A DNA stretch of 64,000 nucleotides from DATMQA01 sp035566895. GTDB taxonomy: Bacteria; Verrucomicrobiota; Verrucomicrobiia; Limisphaerales; UBA8199. Location of the stretch: contig DATMQA010000205.1 in NCBI GenBank assembly GCA_035566895.1, positions 1 to 64,000 on the forward strand, in the 5' to 3' direction. Under the pieces are notes generated by a model that did no database searches, had not been told where the DNA came from, and saw only the letters and a list, made by a program, of their open reading frames with translations. Shown piece by piece: positions 50,929 through 59,522 of this stretch. The translations under genes were made by a program, and so were the position numbers. How positions within the stretch are numbered: position 1 is the first letter of the stretch; each line of letters opens with the position of its first letter.

Positions 50929-52209
50929 ATGATCGATTCCGGAGCCTCGCCCGAGCCGGCCGCTGCGCCGCCGATGGCGCCGGCGTCCCATCCTTACGCG
51001 GTACTGCGAAACCGGGATTTGGCGCTTTATCTGATTGGCCGTTTCGTGGCCTCGCTCGGACAACAGATGCTCACGGTTGCCGTAGGGTGGGAACTGTACG
51101 AAAAAACGCACTCGGCATTGATGCTGGGGCTGGTCGGCCTGACCCAGATGTTGCCGATGATCCTGTTCACGTTGCCGGCGGGACACGTCGCGGATAACTT
51201 CAACCGGAAGCAGATCATTATCGTGACCACCTTCATGGTTGCGCTGGCCAGTATCGGCCTGGCCCTCATCTCCGCCTCGGGCGCCCCGGTCTTTTGGATC
51301 TACGGCTGCCTGTTCGTCGCCGGCACCGCGCGCACTTTCCTTTGGCCGGCAAGTTCGGCCTTCCTGCCCCACCTGGTCGTGCGTCAGGATTTCGCGCGCG
51401 CGGTGGCGTGGAGCAGCGGCAGTTTCCAGCTCTCATCGGTGGTGGGCCCCGCGTTGGGCGGCGCTTTGATTGCGGTGACCCGTTCCGCGGCGCCCGTCTA
51501 TGCCTTCAACGCCGCCGCGGCGTTAATCTGCCTTGTTCTGATTAGCCTGGTGAGGCGCCATCGTGCGGCCGCCGTCAAAGAAAAGATGACGGTCCGCAAC
51601 CTGGGCGCGGGATTCAAATTCGTGTTCGCCAGCCCGATCATTCTGGGGACGATCACCCTGGACCTGTTCGCCGTTTTGCTGGGCGGGGCCACGGCGTTGC
51701 TGCCGGTCTATGCCAAGGACATCCTCAGGGTGGGCCCCAGTTACCTCGGTTTGTTGCAGGCCGCGTTGCCTCTTGGCTCGCTGCTCTGCGCGCTGGTGCT
51801 GGCCCATCGGCACCCGCTCCAGAAAGCCGGGCGGGCGATGCTGTGGGCGGTGGCCATGTTTGGTCTGGCGACGATTGCCTTTGGGTTCTCCACCTGGTTC
51901 TGGTTCTCGTTTCTGATGCTCTTTGTGTGTGGGGCGGTGGATAATATCAGCGTCGTGGTGCGTCATACCCTGGTCCAACTGCTTACGCCCGATGAGAAGC
52001 GCGGGCGGGTTTCCGCTGTCAACAGCCTTTTCATCGGCACGTCAAATGAACTGGGCGGATTCGAATCGGGCTTTGTCGCGCATCTCGCCTCGCCGGTATT
52101 TTCGGTTGTCTCGGGCGGCGTGGGAACGATTCTGGTAGTCATCGCCGTGGCGCTGGTTTGGCCGCAGATAAGAAAATTCGGGCGGCTGGACGGAGCCTCG
52201 GAAAAATGA
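50929..52209 (+). CDS. MFS exporter (enterobactin-exporter/MFS_3-like)
   Basis: From ATG 50929 (MIDSGASPEPAAAPPMAPAS) the 426-residue protein has about twelve membrane segments, for example LYLIGRFVASLGQQMLTVAV and MLGLVGLTQMLPMILFTLPA. The conserved loop GHVADNFNRKQII (motif A-like) follows the second helix. MFS_3 members export siderophores or drugs. The start is chosen by the loss of membrane pattern before it. Confidence 0.88.
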   Translation: MIDSGASPEPAAAPPMAPASHPYAVLRNRDLALYLIGRFVASLGQQMLTVAVGWELYEKTHSALMLGLVGLTQMLPMILFTLPAGHVADNFNRKQIIIVTTFMVALASIGLALISASGAPVFWIYGCLFVAGTARTFLWPASSAFLPHLVVRQDFARAVAWSSGSFQLSSVVGPALGGALIAVTRSAAPVYAFNAAAALICLVLISLVRRHRAAAVKEKMTVRNLGAGFKFVFASPIILGTITLDLFAVLLGGATALLPVYAKDILRVGPSYLGLLQAALPLGSLLCALVLAHRHPLQKAGRAMLWAVAMFGLATIAFGFSTWFWFSFLMLFVCGAVDNISVVVRHTLVQLLTPDEKRGRVSAVNSLFIGTSNELGGFESGFVAHLASPVFSVVSGGVGTILVVIAVALVWPQIRKFGRLDGASEK

Positions 52210-52244
52210 GTTAAATCAGTTAAATCGGTTAATGAAGTTAAATA
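52208..52244. repeat. Nine-bp tandem repeat after the MFS gene
   Basis: AGTTAAATC, AGTTAAATC, GGTTAATGA, AGTTAAATA repeat with a 9-bp period. Reverse-complementary text (GATTTAACCGTTTTAAC) lies about 55 bp later near 52299, so the transcript end could fold. Confidence 0.6.
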
Positions 52245-52413
52245 GGGCATGGGCGGGTAAGGAACGGCTGGGGCACCGCCGCGCTTCCACCTATTGTTGA
52301 TTTAACCGTTTTAACTCTTCTCGCTGGGGATTTGACCACCCGGTCGCTTTTGTGCATTTTAGTGACGGCTTTTAACCAAAAGGGAATTCGCGAACTCATT
52401 TCCCCGATGTCAC

Positions 52414-53442
52414 ATGCGCCAGATAACAACAGCTTTGGCTCCGGCCGGTGCGAATGGGCATGAGACCCTTGGAGGCAAGCCGGCGGCCTTCGAATTGCCT
52501 CCGGGCACTTTGAGTTTCCTGGCCGCTTCGTTCAAAAAGCAGTGGCGCCGCTACCGCAGGGAACTGAAACGCTGCCAGAAGAAGTTTTCCGCCCGAGGCG
52601 TCCATGAATCGCGCGTGGCGACCCGCCGGCTGCTCTCGATGATTGAATTGCTCAGCTCGTTCATCGGCCCCGGACGCGTCCGAAAGATGGAAGCCGCGCT
52701 CAAGCGGCACCTAGATACGTTCGATGACTTGCGCGATACGCAAGTACAGTTGGGGACCGTGGCCAAAATGCGGCAGTCGTATCCGGCCGCGCGCCAGTTC
52801 CACGCCTTCCTCCGCAAACGGGAGGAACGGTTCGCCCGCAGGACCCGGAGAAAGGTCAAGCGCATCAAAACCGCCCGGCTGGCGAAACTCATCGCCGCCG
52901 GTCGCGACGAGCTCAGCCGGTCGCAAAAGAAATCCGCGCCGCCGGCCGCCAATGCCAGGCTGCTGCGCTCCGTCGATGTCGCCTTCGAGCGCACCCAACG
53001 CTTGCGCGAACACATCGCTCCGAAAAAACCGGCCAGCATTCATTGCACACGGGTTGCCTTCAAAAAATTCCGCTACATCGTCGAAACCCTGGCCAAGTAC
53101 CTGCCACCCGCGGACGAAAAACTCCTCGCCGCGATGCACGGCTACCAGACGATGATGGGCGAAATCCAGGACGCCGAGGTGCTGTTCCAGAGCTTTGCCA
53201 GATTTGCGCGAAAGAAAAGGCTCGAAACCGCAGACGCCCGCCGCTTCCGTGAGGAGTTGCTGCGCCGCCGCGTCTGGCTTACCCGCGTGTATCTGGACGC
53301 TGCCGATCAACTATTGGAGTTCTGGCCCAGGCGCGGCATTACCGGTCGGCGCGGTGTGCCCTCGGCTGTCCACCGGAAGAAGCACGCGGAAGCGGAGCGC
53401 CGCGCTCGAGCAGCGCCCCACCCGGCAAGGAGCGAACGATGA
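52414..53442 (+). CDS. CHAD domain protein
   Basis: The 342-residue basic helical protein has the CHAD text HESRVATRRLLSMIELLSSF, KRHLDTFDDLRDTQVQL, CTRVAFKKFRYIVETLAKYL and MMGEIQDAEVLFQSF. CHAD domains bind polyphosphate through conserved His and Lys/Arg residues. The downstream SixA-like gene overlaps by 4 bp, an association known for this family. The last 35 residues are Arg/Ala-rich. Confidence 0.92.
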   Translation: MRQITTALAPAGANGHETLGGKPAAFELPPGTLSFLAASFKKQWRRYRRELKRCQKKFSARGVHESRVATRRLLSMIELLSSFIGPGRVRKMEAALKRHLDTFDDLRDTQVQLGTVAKMRQSYPAARQFHAFLRKREERFARRTRRKVKRIKTARLAKLIAAGRDELSRSQKKSAPPAANARLLRSVDVAFERTQRLREHIAPKKPASIHCTRVAFKKFRYIVETLAKYLPPADEKLLAAMHGYQTMMGEIQDAEVLFQSFARFARKKRLETADARRFREELLRRRVWLTRVYLDAADQLLEFWPRRGITGRRGVPSAVHRKKHAEAERRARAAPHPARSER

Positions 53443-53957
53443 ACTTTTACGTCTTGCGCCACGGCCTGGCGGTCGAGCCCGGCACCCCCGGTTACAAAGA
53501 TTCCGAGCGTCCGCTTACGCCCAAAGGTGAACGCAAGCTTTGGAGGATTACCGAGGCGATGGCGGCGATGGACCTCTCATTCGACCTCATCGTCTGCAGT
53601 CCTTATTTGCGGGCGCGCCAGACCGCGGGGATCGTCGCGGAGGCCTTTGATACTCGTAAGAAACTGGAATTCTCCGAAGCCCTAGCGCCCGCGGGCAGCC
53701 CCAAGGAACTGCTCGGTTGGTTAAACCATCGCAAACCTTCGCCGGAAAATGTTTTGCTGGTTGGCCACGAACCTTATTTGAGCGAATTGATCTCACTGCT
53801 GGTTTCCGGCGATGCGGGGTTTTCGGTCACAATGAAGAAAGGGGGTCTGTGCAAGCTTTCCCTGAACTCAGTCCCGTACGGACGTTGCGCCACGCTGGAG
53901 TGGCTGCTCACGCCCAAACAGATGGCGCTGATGGGGCTGGGATTAGCGGATGACTAA
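53439..53957 (+). CDS. SixA-like histidine phosphatase
   Basis: The 172-residue protein has the phosphatase RHG motif (FYVLRHGLAVEPG), the second Arg in YLRARQTAGIVAEAF and the catalytic His in LLVGHEPYLSELISLL. SixA removes phosphate from phosphohistidine in relay proteins. The 4-bp overlap with the CHAD gene suggests a joint role, perhaps linking phosphate or polyphosphate state to phosphorelay. Confidence 0.92.
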   Translation: MNFYVLRHGLAVEPGTPGYKDSERPLTPKGERKLWRITEAMAAMDLSFDLIVCSPYLRARQTAGIVAEAFDTRKKLEFSEALAPAGSPKELLGWLNHRKPSPENVLLVGHEPYLSELISLLVSGDAGFSVTMKKGGLCKLSLNSVPYGRCATLEWLLTPKQMALMGLGLADD

Positions 53958-53979
53958 AACGTCGGAGCGCAGACCCCGG

Positions 53980-54510
53980 CTACCTCTTCGGAAAGAACGT
54001 TTCCATCAGAGGTCCTCGCTCGGTGGCCACTTTCACGCCCTCGTGAATGTGGTGTTTATCGAACCAGCCTTGGGGAGTCTCCAGCACAAAGCGGATATTA
54101 TCGGACGCGGCGACGACCGCGTTGGTGTTGTGCGGCTCGAGCGAGTGGATTTCCTGGATGACGCCATCCGGGCGGATGTAGGCCGCCGAAAGCGGCAGCG
54201 GACAGTTCTTCATCCAAAACGAAGCGCGCTGGGTATACGGCAGGGGAAAAAGCATCCCGGCGTTGTCCGCCATATTCGTGCGAAACATCATCCCGGTGCG
54301 CTCCTGCTCCGGTGTCAAGGCTAGTTCGGTCACGAGCTCTTCCGCTCCCAGCCAAATTTTCAACGTCGGCAATTTCGCCTGCGCCTGGGTCGGTTCATCC
54401 GGATCGCCGGCGGCGGGGGCGGGCGCCGCCTCCGGCTTCGAACAACCACCGCCCAGCGCGCCGGCCAGCGCGAGCGTCAGGAGCCATCTTCCGTTCATAA
54501 CATTCAGCAT
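53980..54510 (-). CDS. DUF192 lipoprotein
   Basis: From ATG 54510 (MLNVMNGRWLLTLALAGALG) the lipobox LGGGC gives a membrane-anchored protein of about 176 residues. The DUF192 domain carries KIWLGAEELVTELALTPEQE, RTGMMFRTNMADNAGMLFPL and SFWMKNCPLPLSAAYIRPDG. The family has a beta-barrel and no known reaction. Confidence 0.9.
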   Translation of the reverse strand: MLNVMNGRWLLTLALAGALGGGCSKPEAAPAPAAGDPDEPTQAQAKLPTLKIWLGAEELVTELALTPEQERTGMMFRTNMADNAGMLFPLPYTQRASFWMKNCPLPLSAAYIRPDGVIQEIHSLEPHNTNAVVAASDNIRFVLETPQGWFDKHHIHEGVKVATERGPLMETFFPKR

Positions 54511-54586
54511 GAGAGAATCCCCCGCCCGTTTCAACTCCGCACTTGAACATCCTTGCAATTGGCGACGTATTTTATCAATCTGTAGT

Positions 54587-56020
54587 ATGAAACCGAGTAA
54601 CAGGTCTTATCACAGGGCTCCCGGCTGGCTTGGCCCTTCGGCCGGCTTGTCGCGCCGCCGCTTTTTGCAGGCCGCCGGCCTGGGTTGCCTGGCCGCGCCC
54701 TTCCTGGTTTCCTGCACGAGTATCCAGTCCCGGCCCAGAACCATTTCGCCCAACTCGAAACTCGCCCACGCCTGCATCGGCGTCGGCGGCATGGGCTGGG
54801 GTGACCTGAACAATTTCATCTCGCACCCGCGTGTGCAGATCGTCGCCCTCTGCGATGTCGACTCCACCCACCTCGAAAAGGCCGGCAAGGCAGTCCCCGG
54901 CGCCCGCCTGTACGCCGACTGGCGCGAGCTGCTCCGCAAAGAGGGCGACCAGCTTGATTCGGTGAATGTCGCCGTGCCCGACCATATGCACTTTGCGATC
55001 GCGTACAACGCCATCCGGCTAGGCAAACATGTTTATTGTCAAAAGCCGCTTTGCCACGACGTGCTCGAGGTGCGCACCCTGACCCGAGCCGCGATCAGCA
55101 AAGGCGTAGTTACCCAGCTCGGCACCCAGGTCGCCTCGTCCGTTCATGAGCGCACCGCCGTGAAGTGGCTTCGGGAAGGCCGCATCGGCAAGATCACCCA
55201 CGCCTATTTGTGTTCGAACCGGCCGGGCGCGGTCGAGAGCTACCGCCTGGCCGGACCGCGCCCGGAGACCGGCGAAGCGGCTCCCGAGTCTTTAAACTGG
55301 GATTTGTGGCTCGGCACTGCCCCGGTGCGGCCATACGTCCCGGACATTTACCATCCGGTCAAGTGGCGCGCCTGGCAGGACTTCGGCACCGGCTGGTCCG
55401 GTGACATCGGCTGTCATATCTTTGACCCGGTTTGGAAAGGGCTCGGATTGCGGCCGGCGCTGGCGGTCTCCGCCGAGGTGCAGGATTCCTGGAAGAGTTC
55501 CCCCGAGCGGCGCGCCGACACCTGGCCCCAGGGCGACCATATCACCTGGACCTTTCCCGGCAACGAACTCATTGCCGGCCGCGAACTCGCGCTGGAGTGG
55601 TTCGACGGCGAGTATTATCCTCCCGAACACATCCGCAAACTCTACACCCCCGAGCTCAAGGACTATCCTCCCGAATCCTCGATGCTCATCGGCACCTTGG
55701 GCTCGCTGCTCATCCCGCACGGCTACCCGCCGCAGTTGCTGCCCGAGGAACATTTCAAAGACGTCAAGCGGCCCCAACTGCCGGAGCGCAATCACTATCA
55801 CCACTTCGTCGATGCGTGCCTGGGTGGCGAAAATACCGAGTCACACTTTGCCCAGACCGGGCCCATGACCGAGGCGATCCTGCTGGGCACCGTGGCCATT
55901 CGCCTGCCGGGCCAGGTGCTGTCCTGGGACAGCACCCGCCTTAAAGTCACCAATCATCCCGAAGCCAATTCCTATCTGCAACGCACCTATCGTGACGGGT
56001 GGCACGTGGCGCGATTTTAG
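54587..56020 (+). CDS. Tat-exported Gfo/Idh/MocA-family oxidoreductase
   Basis: From ATG 54587 the protein has 477 residues. A Tat signal with lipobox-like text (LSRRRFLQAAGLGCLAAPFL, VSCTS) precedes the Rossmann fold (ACIGVGGMGWGDLNNF). CDVDSTHLEKAG, VPDHMHFAIAYNAI and the YCQKPLCHD motif follow. Substrate-half text is WSGDIGCHIFDPVWKGLG. It resembles the 15723 gene but is a distinct subtype. It may act with DUF1080 proteins on keto-sugars. TATTTTATCAATCTGTAGT before the ATG is AT-rich and may hold the -10. Confidence 0.9.
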   Translation: MKPSNRSYHRAPGWLGPSAGLSRRRFLQAAGLGCLAAPFLVSCTSIQSRPRTISPNSKLAHACIGVGGMGWGDLNNFISHPRVQIVALCDVDSTHLEKAGKAVPGARLYADWRELLRKEGDQLDSVNVAVPDHMHFAIAYNAIRLGKHVYCQKPLCHDVLEVRTLTRAAISKGVVTQLGTQVASSVHERTAVKWLREGRIGKITHAYLCSNRPGAVESYRLAGPRPETGEAAPESLNWDLWLGTAPVRPYVPDIYHPVKWRAWQDFGTGWSGDIGCHIFDPVWKGLGLRPALAVSAEVQDSWKSSPERRADTWPQGDHITWTFPGNELIAGRELALEWFDGEYYPPEHIRKLYTPELKDYPPESSMLIGTLGSLLIPHGYPPQLLPEEHFKDVKRPQLPERNHYHHFVDACLGGENTESHFAQTGPMTEAILLGTVAIRLPGQVLSWDSTRLKVTNHPEANSYLQRTYRDGWHVARF

Positions 56021-56130
56021 ACGAACAAGTGCGCTGGTTGCGTGCACGGACTTGCGCCATAAGTCCTTGCGCCGGGTCAGGGGACGCGTGCCCCTACGCG
56101 GCGCACTTTTGTCGCTATGTCTAAAGTGGG

Positions 56131-56180
56131 ACCTACCTACCAGCGCCTACCAGGACCTACCAGGAGCTACCACCACCTAC
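56131..56180. repeat. CCTACCAGGA decamer array
   Basis: Five units of exactly 10 bp, all ending CTAC (ACCTACCTAC, CAGCGCCTAC, CAGGACCTAC, CAGGAGCTAC, CACCACCTAC). Confidence 0.85.
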
Positions 56181-56260
56181 CTTGCGGTTACCGTACGGCG
56201 TCGGCCACCTACCGCAGGGATACCAACGCCGGTGGTACGGCTACCGGCGAGATAACGAAT

Positions 56261-56291
56261 GGTCCAAAGGCCAAGGTCCAAGATCCAAAGG
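56261..56291. repeat. GTCCAAA-type heptamer array
   Basis: GGTCCAAAGGCCAAGG continues TCCAAGATCCAAAGG with a 7-bp period. This is the same unit as in the terminase gene, on the other strand. A shorter run lies at 56930-56953. Confidence 0.75.
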
Positions 56292-56400
56292 CACGGGCGG
56301 GTTCCCATCCGAAAATCGGAGCAGGGGGGATGCTGGATGCGGAAGTGAGGAGATAGGCGCAGATGGGAGCGGTTTTGGGTTTGATTTGGCGCCGTTGCGC

Positions 56401-56440
56401 AATGTTAGCCGATGTTAGCCGCGGTTAGCCGATGTTGCGG
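56401..56440. repeat. ATGTTAGCCG decamer array
   Basis: Four units of 10 bp: AATGTTAGCC, GATGTTAGCC, GCGGTTAGCC, GATGTTGCGG. Confidence 0.85.
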
Positions 56441-56560
56441 AGTGAGGACGAGGGGTGGGGGTGTTAGGAGTTGGTGGCAGTTGGAGATAGATAAGGACGA
56501 GCGAAGGGGACGAGAGGATGAGGAGGAGATGATGCATATATGGATATAGTACCCCCCCTT

Positions 56561-56870
56561 AAACTCGTCAGGTCGTCAGGACATCGGTAAACACGGGCGA
56601 TTTTGAGTTTTTAATCCGTCAGGTTATCCGTCAGGACCCGTCAGGACCCGTCAGGACCCGTCAGGACCCGGTAAACACGGGCGATTATGAATCTGCAATC
56701 CGTCAGGACCCGGTAAACACGGACTTTTTTACGTGTCCGAGACGGCATGGCCCGGTAGATGCGGTGGATCGTTAATCTAAAATCCGCCTGGACCCGGTGA
56801 ACAGGTTGCTTTGAATGTCCGAGGCATGAGAGGCCGTTAAATACGGGTGATGAGTGTATGATTTATGATT
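56561..56870. repeat. CGTCAGGACC decamer array with a longer embedded unit
   Basis: A pure run of CCGTCAGGAC decamers occurs at 56628-56670. Around it a longer unit recurs three to five times with decay: GTCAGGACCCGGTAAACACG followed by GGCGATT and AATC text (GGTAAACACG at 56586, 56670 and 56712; degenerate forms near 56752, 56795 and 56833). Spacing is irregular, so it is not a CRISPR array. Confidence 0.8.
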
Positions 56871-57334
56871 TGGGGCGTTAGCCGCTAAAAGCGGGTCCAG
56901 GAAGAAAGGAGGAAAAAGCTGAAACGCGGCCAAAGTCCAAAATCCAACCAACTGCAGAATACAATCAGAATACAATTCTGCCGATGTTGATCGTCCGCCC
57001 GAAAGCGCGGTGACGTTTGGGCACCCAAACGCGGCTGTCTCGTCGGCTAAAATACAACCCGAGCCACTTGGGGCCTGCACTTCGACGAGCTTGTGGGACT
57101 CGCCCAGGCCCTCAGAGATCATTGGTTATGGACGAGCCAATGCACCCAAGTATCCCGGCCCGTTCGGCACGGTGTCCCAGTGAAGCGAATTCCGGGGCAC
57201 GGCGCGGGCTTCGCCAAATCGGGCGCTTTGGCTGATTTGCCTTGCTTCTAAGACGGCATCTCTCGCATAGGGCCTAATCCCCATAGCCCCAAACTATCTT
57301 CCTGACCAATATTCCCCCTTCGCGTTTTCTTTGT

Positions 57335-57829
57335 ATGCGCGATGATGCGCTATTACTGCTGGTTGAGGACTCCGAGGACGATGCGCTTTTGCTTCGGCGC
57401 GTTTTCCTGGAGGCCAATATTGTCAATCCCATCCAGGTCGTCAGCACCGGTGAGGAAGCTCTTGAATACCTTAGTGGCTGCGGTCGATATGCGAGCCGCG
57501 CCGAATTTCCCCTCCCCGCTCTTGTCCTGCTCGATCTCAATATGCCGGGACTGGATGGTTTCGAGGTCCTGAAATGGCTTCGCCGCCGACCGACCTTTAA
57601 CAGCTTGCGCGTGGTAGTGCTCACGGCTTGGGATGCGGTAAGGGATATTAACCGCGCCTATAAACTCGGGGCCAACTCCTTCCTCACGAAACCCAACCGC
57701 TTCGAGCAAGTCAGCCAAGCCATTATCGGGTATTGGTTATGGTTGAGCAAAGCCCCTGAGTTTTCCCGCCCCGCGCCCGTGTGCGCGAAGCGGAGAACGC
57801 GGGAACGAGAGAGCGCACTGCCTAAGTAA
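57335..57829 (+). CDS. Single-domain response regulator (Rcp1-like)
   Basis: The 164-residue REC protein has LLVEDSEDDALLLRRVF, the phospho-Asp in VLLDLNMPGLDGFEVLKWLR, VVLTAWDAVRD and the lysine in SFLTKPNRFEQV. It has no output domain. The Ser/Asp-rich EDSEDDA start is typical of regulators paired with phytochrome-like or hybrid kinases. No kinase is adjacent. The C-terminal 30 residues are basic and unlikely to be folded. Confidence 0.88.
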   Translation: MRDDALLLLVEDSEDDALLLRRVFLEANIVNPIQVVSTGEEALEYLSGCGRYASRAEFPLPALVLLDLNMPGLDGFEVLKWLRRRPTFNSLRVVVLTAWDAVRDINRAYKLGANSFLTKPNRFEQVSQAIIGYWLWLSKAPEFSRPAPVCAKRRTRERESALPK

Positions 57830-57887
57830 ACACGAGCGCCCCTGCCGGCCCTGTTCCGCAGGATTCATTCGCCGTTTCACGTTTTAG

Positions 57888-58244
57888 CTCAACAACGCCG
57901 CTCCAGCGCAGCGGCCCCGCGACACCGCCATCCAGGACATTCTCAGCGCCTATCCCGGGGCGCCCCAACTCATGGCGGACGTTTTCAATGGGGCCGCCGA
58001 ACACCACGGCGGAGCCACGATGTACTGGGACACCGCCTCCAAGCTGGAAAACCCTTCGGCCCGAGCCTACGCCATCTCCGCGTTAATAGAACCGATGCTG
58101 CTGACCTCCGGATTGGCGGAGACCCAAACGAGAATCGATGGCTTGGCGCCGAATAGTCTGGAGCGAACCGTTGCGGAAATCATCATGCAGAACGCGCTGA
58201 AAAAACCGGCAGTGGCGATCCACCTGGGAAACAGCGGCGAATAA
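57888..58244 (+). pseudogene. 5'-truncated gene of unknown function
   Basis: The frame from 57888 to a stop at 58242-58244 reads TAIQDILSAYPGAPQLMADV, EHHGGATMYWDTASKLENPS and RAYAISALIEPMLLTSGLAE. The stop TAG at 57885 cuts it off upstream, and the only internal start is ATG 57972 (90 residues). The text looks like part of a longer helical protein. I do not recognise it. Confidence 0.45.
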
Positions 58245-58292
58245 ACGCGAAACCGGTTCAGGAAGAAAAAACCCTGACCCCGACACAATCTA

Positions 58293-59009
58293 TCAAAACA
58301 ACGACGGCGGTTGCTCCACCAGCCGCCTGGCCGACTCAACGTGATAAGTCGTCTGGCATTTCGGGCAGAGCAGGTGGAACTCATAATAGTAATCGCGGCC
58401 CGGTTTCCATTTGCCTTTCCGCTTGATGACCGGCGTTCCACATTTCCCGCACGGCTCGCCTTCCTGCATGTCGGGGCGGACGCCTTCGGTCTCAGGCTTG
58501 CTCTCGTAACCGTCGTCCACCGGAAGATTGGGCTGGCGCAAGGCGGCCATCGCGAGTTGGTCACACCGTTCGTTTTCCAAATTGCCCGCGTGACCTTTCA
58601 CCCAACGAAATTCCACCTGATGCGTCTGGCATAACGCATCCAACCGCTGCCAAAGATCCACGTTCTCCGGTCGCTCGGTCCGGGTCCGCCACCAACTCTT
58701 CTTCTTCCACCCCACCACCCAACCCTCCGTCATGGCTTTGACCAGATACTGAGAATCGCTGTAAAGCGTGACCTTGCAGGGCTGCTTCAACAATTCGAGG
58801 CCCGCAATGGCGGCGTAGATTTCCATCCGGTTGTTGGTGGTCAGCCCGTTGACGGGAACAAGGTCGAGGCCCAGGTCGAACTCAGCCAGGTCGAGCACCT
58901 GCACCGGCAACGAACGCCCCGCAGGATGCGCCACGCGCAGCCGGTCGGCCTCCTGCCAGATGCGCTCCTTCGGAATGAAGGGCGCCTTAAACTTGCGAGG
59001 GTCGGTCAC
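58293..59009 (-). CDS. Chimeric protein: ImmA/IrrE-like N-terminus joined to a truncated RNase HI
   Basis: A GTG at 59009 overlaps the XRE stop (GTGA). Residues 1-55 (PRKFKAPFIPKERIWQEADR, LPVQVLDLAEFDLGLDLVPV) match the start of ImmA/IrrE-type metallopeptidases, whose usual partner is an XRE repressor. At NGLTTNNRMEIYAAIAG the text becomes RNase HI: the Glu in NRMEIYAA, Asp in LYSDSQYLVKAM and Asp in NERCDQLA are present. The first RNase H strand with the DGxxxGNPG Asp is missing, as is the protease HEXXH. A C-terminal zinc-ribbon-like part (CGKCGTPV, LLCPKCQTTYH) ends it. Neither parent activity is expected. A deletion that fused two genes is the likely origin. Confidence 0.75.
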   Translation of the reverse strand: MTDPRKFKAPFIPKERIWQEADRLRVAHPAGRSLPVQVLDLAEFDLGLDLVPVNGLTTNNRMEIYAAIAGLELLKQPCKVTLYSDSQYLVKAMTEGWVVGWKKKSWWRTRTERPENVDLWQRLDALCQTHQVEFRWVKGHAGNLENERCDQLAMAALRQPNLPVDDGYESKPETEGVRPDMQEGEPCGKCGTPVIKRKGKWKPGRDYYYEFHLLCPKCQTTYHVESARRLVEQPPSLF

Positions 59010-59374
59010 GGGTGCCGGGCGCTGTTTATGATTTCGAGCAGTTTTTCCAAATCCTCCCGCGAAGGTTTCTGACCGGAGAGCGTTCGAAAGAAAACCGGCA
59101 GTTGCGCCACCAGCTTCTCGTCCTTGAGCACATAATCGGGTATGCGGCCGACATCTACCGCTGCAAGGTCGAAAAATTTGAGCCAATCCGGCGAGCCCGG
59201 TTTCAGGCCGAGCTGTTTCGCCCAAGTGCGGAGGGTTTCCTCGTCGCGCGGCGGAGCGAGAACTTCGCGCTCGATTTTGCTCCAATTGCTGGGGTCGTGG
59301 CCGTGCTGCAGGCAAAATTCGCGCAGGCCAAGGCGCTGCCGCGCCCTTAATTCTTTGATGAATGCTCCAAACAT
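59006..59374 (-). CDS. XRE-family transcriptional regulator
   Basis: The 122-residue protein has an N-terminal helix-turn-helix (FIKELRARQRLGLREFCLQH, DPSNWSKIEREV), then a helical C-terminal part. XRE regulators of this kind are paired with ImmA/IrrE-like proteases that cleave them to derepress the operon. Here the coupled gene keeps only the protease start, so control by cleavage is probably lost. A perfect palindrome lies just upstream (59381-59399). Confidence 0.82.
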   Translation of the reverse strand: MFGAFIKELRARQRLGLREFCLQHGHDPSNWSKIEREVLAPPRDEETLRTWAKQLGLKPGSPDWLKFFDLAAVDVGRIPDYVLKDEKLVAQLPVFFRTLSGQKPSREDLEKLLEIINSARHP

Positions 59375-59380
59375 AGATCT

Positions 59381-59399
59381 GTGGTATAAACATTACCAC
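59381..59399. promoter_or_regulatory. Palindromic operator upstream of the XRE gene
   Basis: GTGGTA TAAACAT TACCAC is a perfect 6-bp inverted repeat with a 7-bp spacer, six bases before the XRE start codon (59374). Binding there would block the gene's promoter or start, so autorepression is likely. Confidence 0.65.
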
Positions 59400-59456
59400 G
59401 ACGCCGATAGTTGTCGAGGGAAGAATTTTGACTTTCTGGACTCGCTCGTCCTTCGA

Positions 59457-59479
59457 TCTTGGACTTTGGAGCTTGGACC
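59457..59479. repeat. Short CTTGGAC/TTTGGAG heptamer array
   Basis: CTTGGAC, TTTGGAG, CTTGGAC repeat with a 7-bp period between the XRE and FAD-reductase genes. Confidence 0.65.
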
Positions 59480-59522
59480 CCAGAGTCCCATCCACCAACA
59501 AAAACACTTGAGTCTCCCGTTA

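Larger units (their letters stand above)
56021..57334. other. Long non-coding region rich in tandem repeats
   Basis: About 1.3 kb has no supported gene; open frames near 56772-57122 and 57017-57235 have no family-like text. It contains two hairpins near 56055-56095 (GACTTGCGCCATAAGTC, GGGGACGCGTGCCCC), three decamer arrays and two heptamer arrays, listed separately. Confidence 0.6.

Noticed and set aside
56561..56870. CRISPR array
   Set aside because: Repeats are 10 bp and the larger units are unevenly spaced and decayed. There are no constant-length spacers and no cas genes nearby.
56772..57122. A 116-codon minus-strand frame
   Set aside because: It lies over degenerate repeats and shows no conserved pattern.
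59010..59507. Upstream extension of the IrrE/RNase H chimera
   Set aside because: It overlaps the XRE gene in another frame and includes a heptamer array. The GTG at 59009 gives GTGA coupling.
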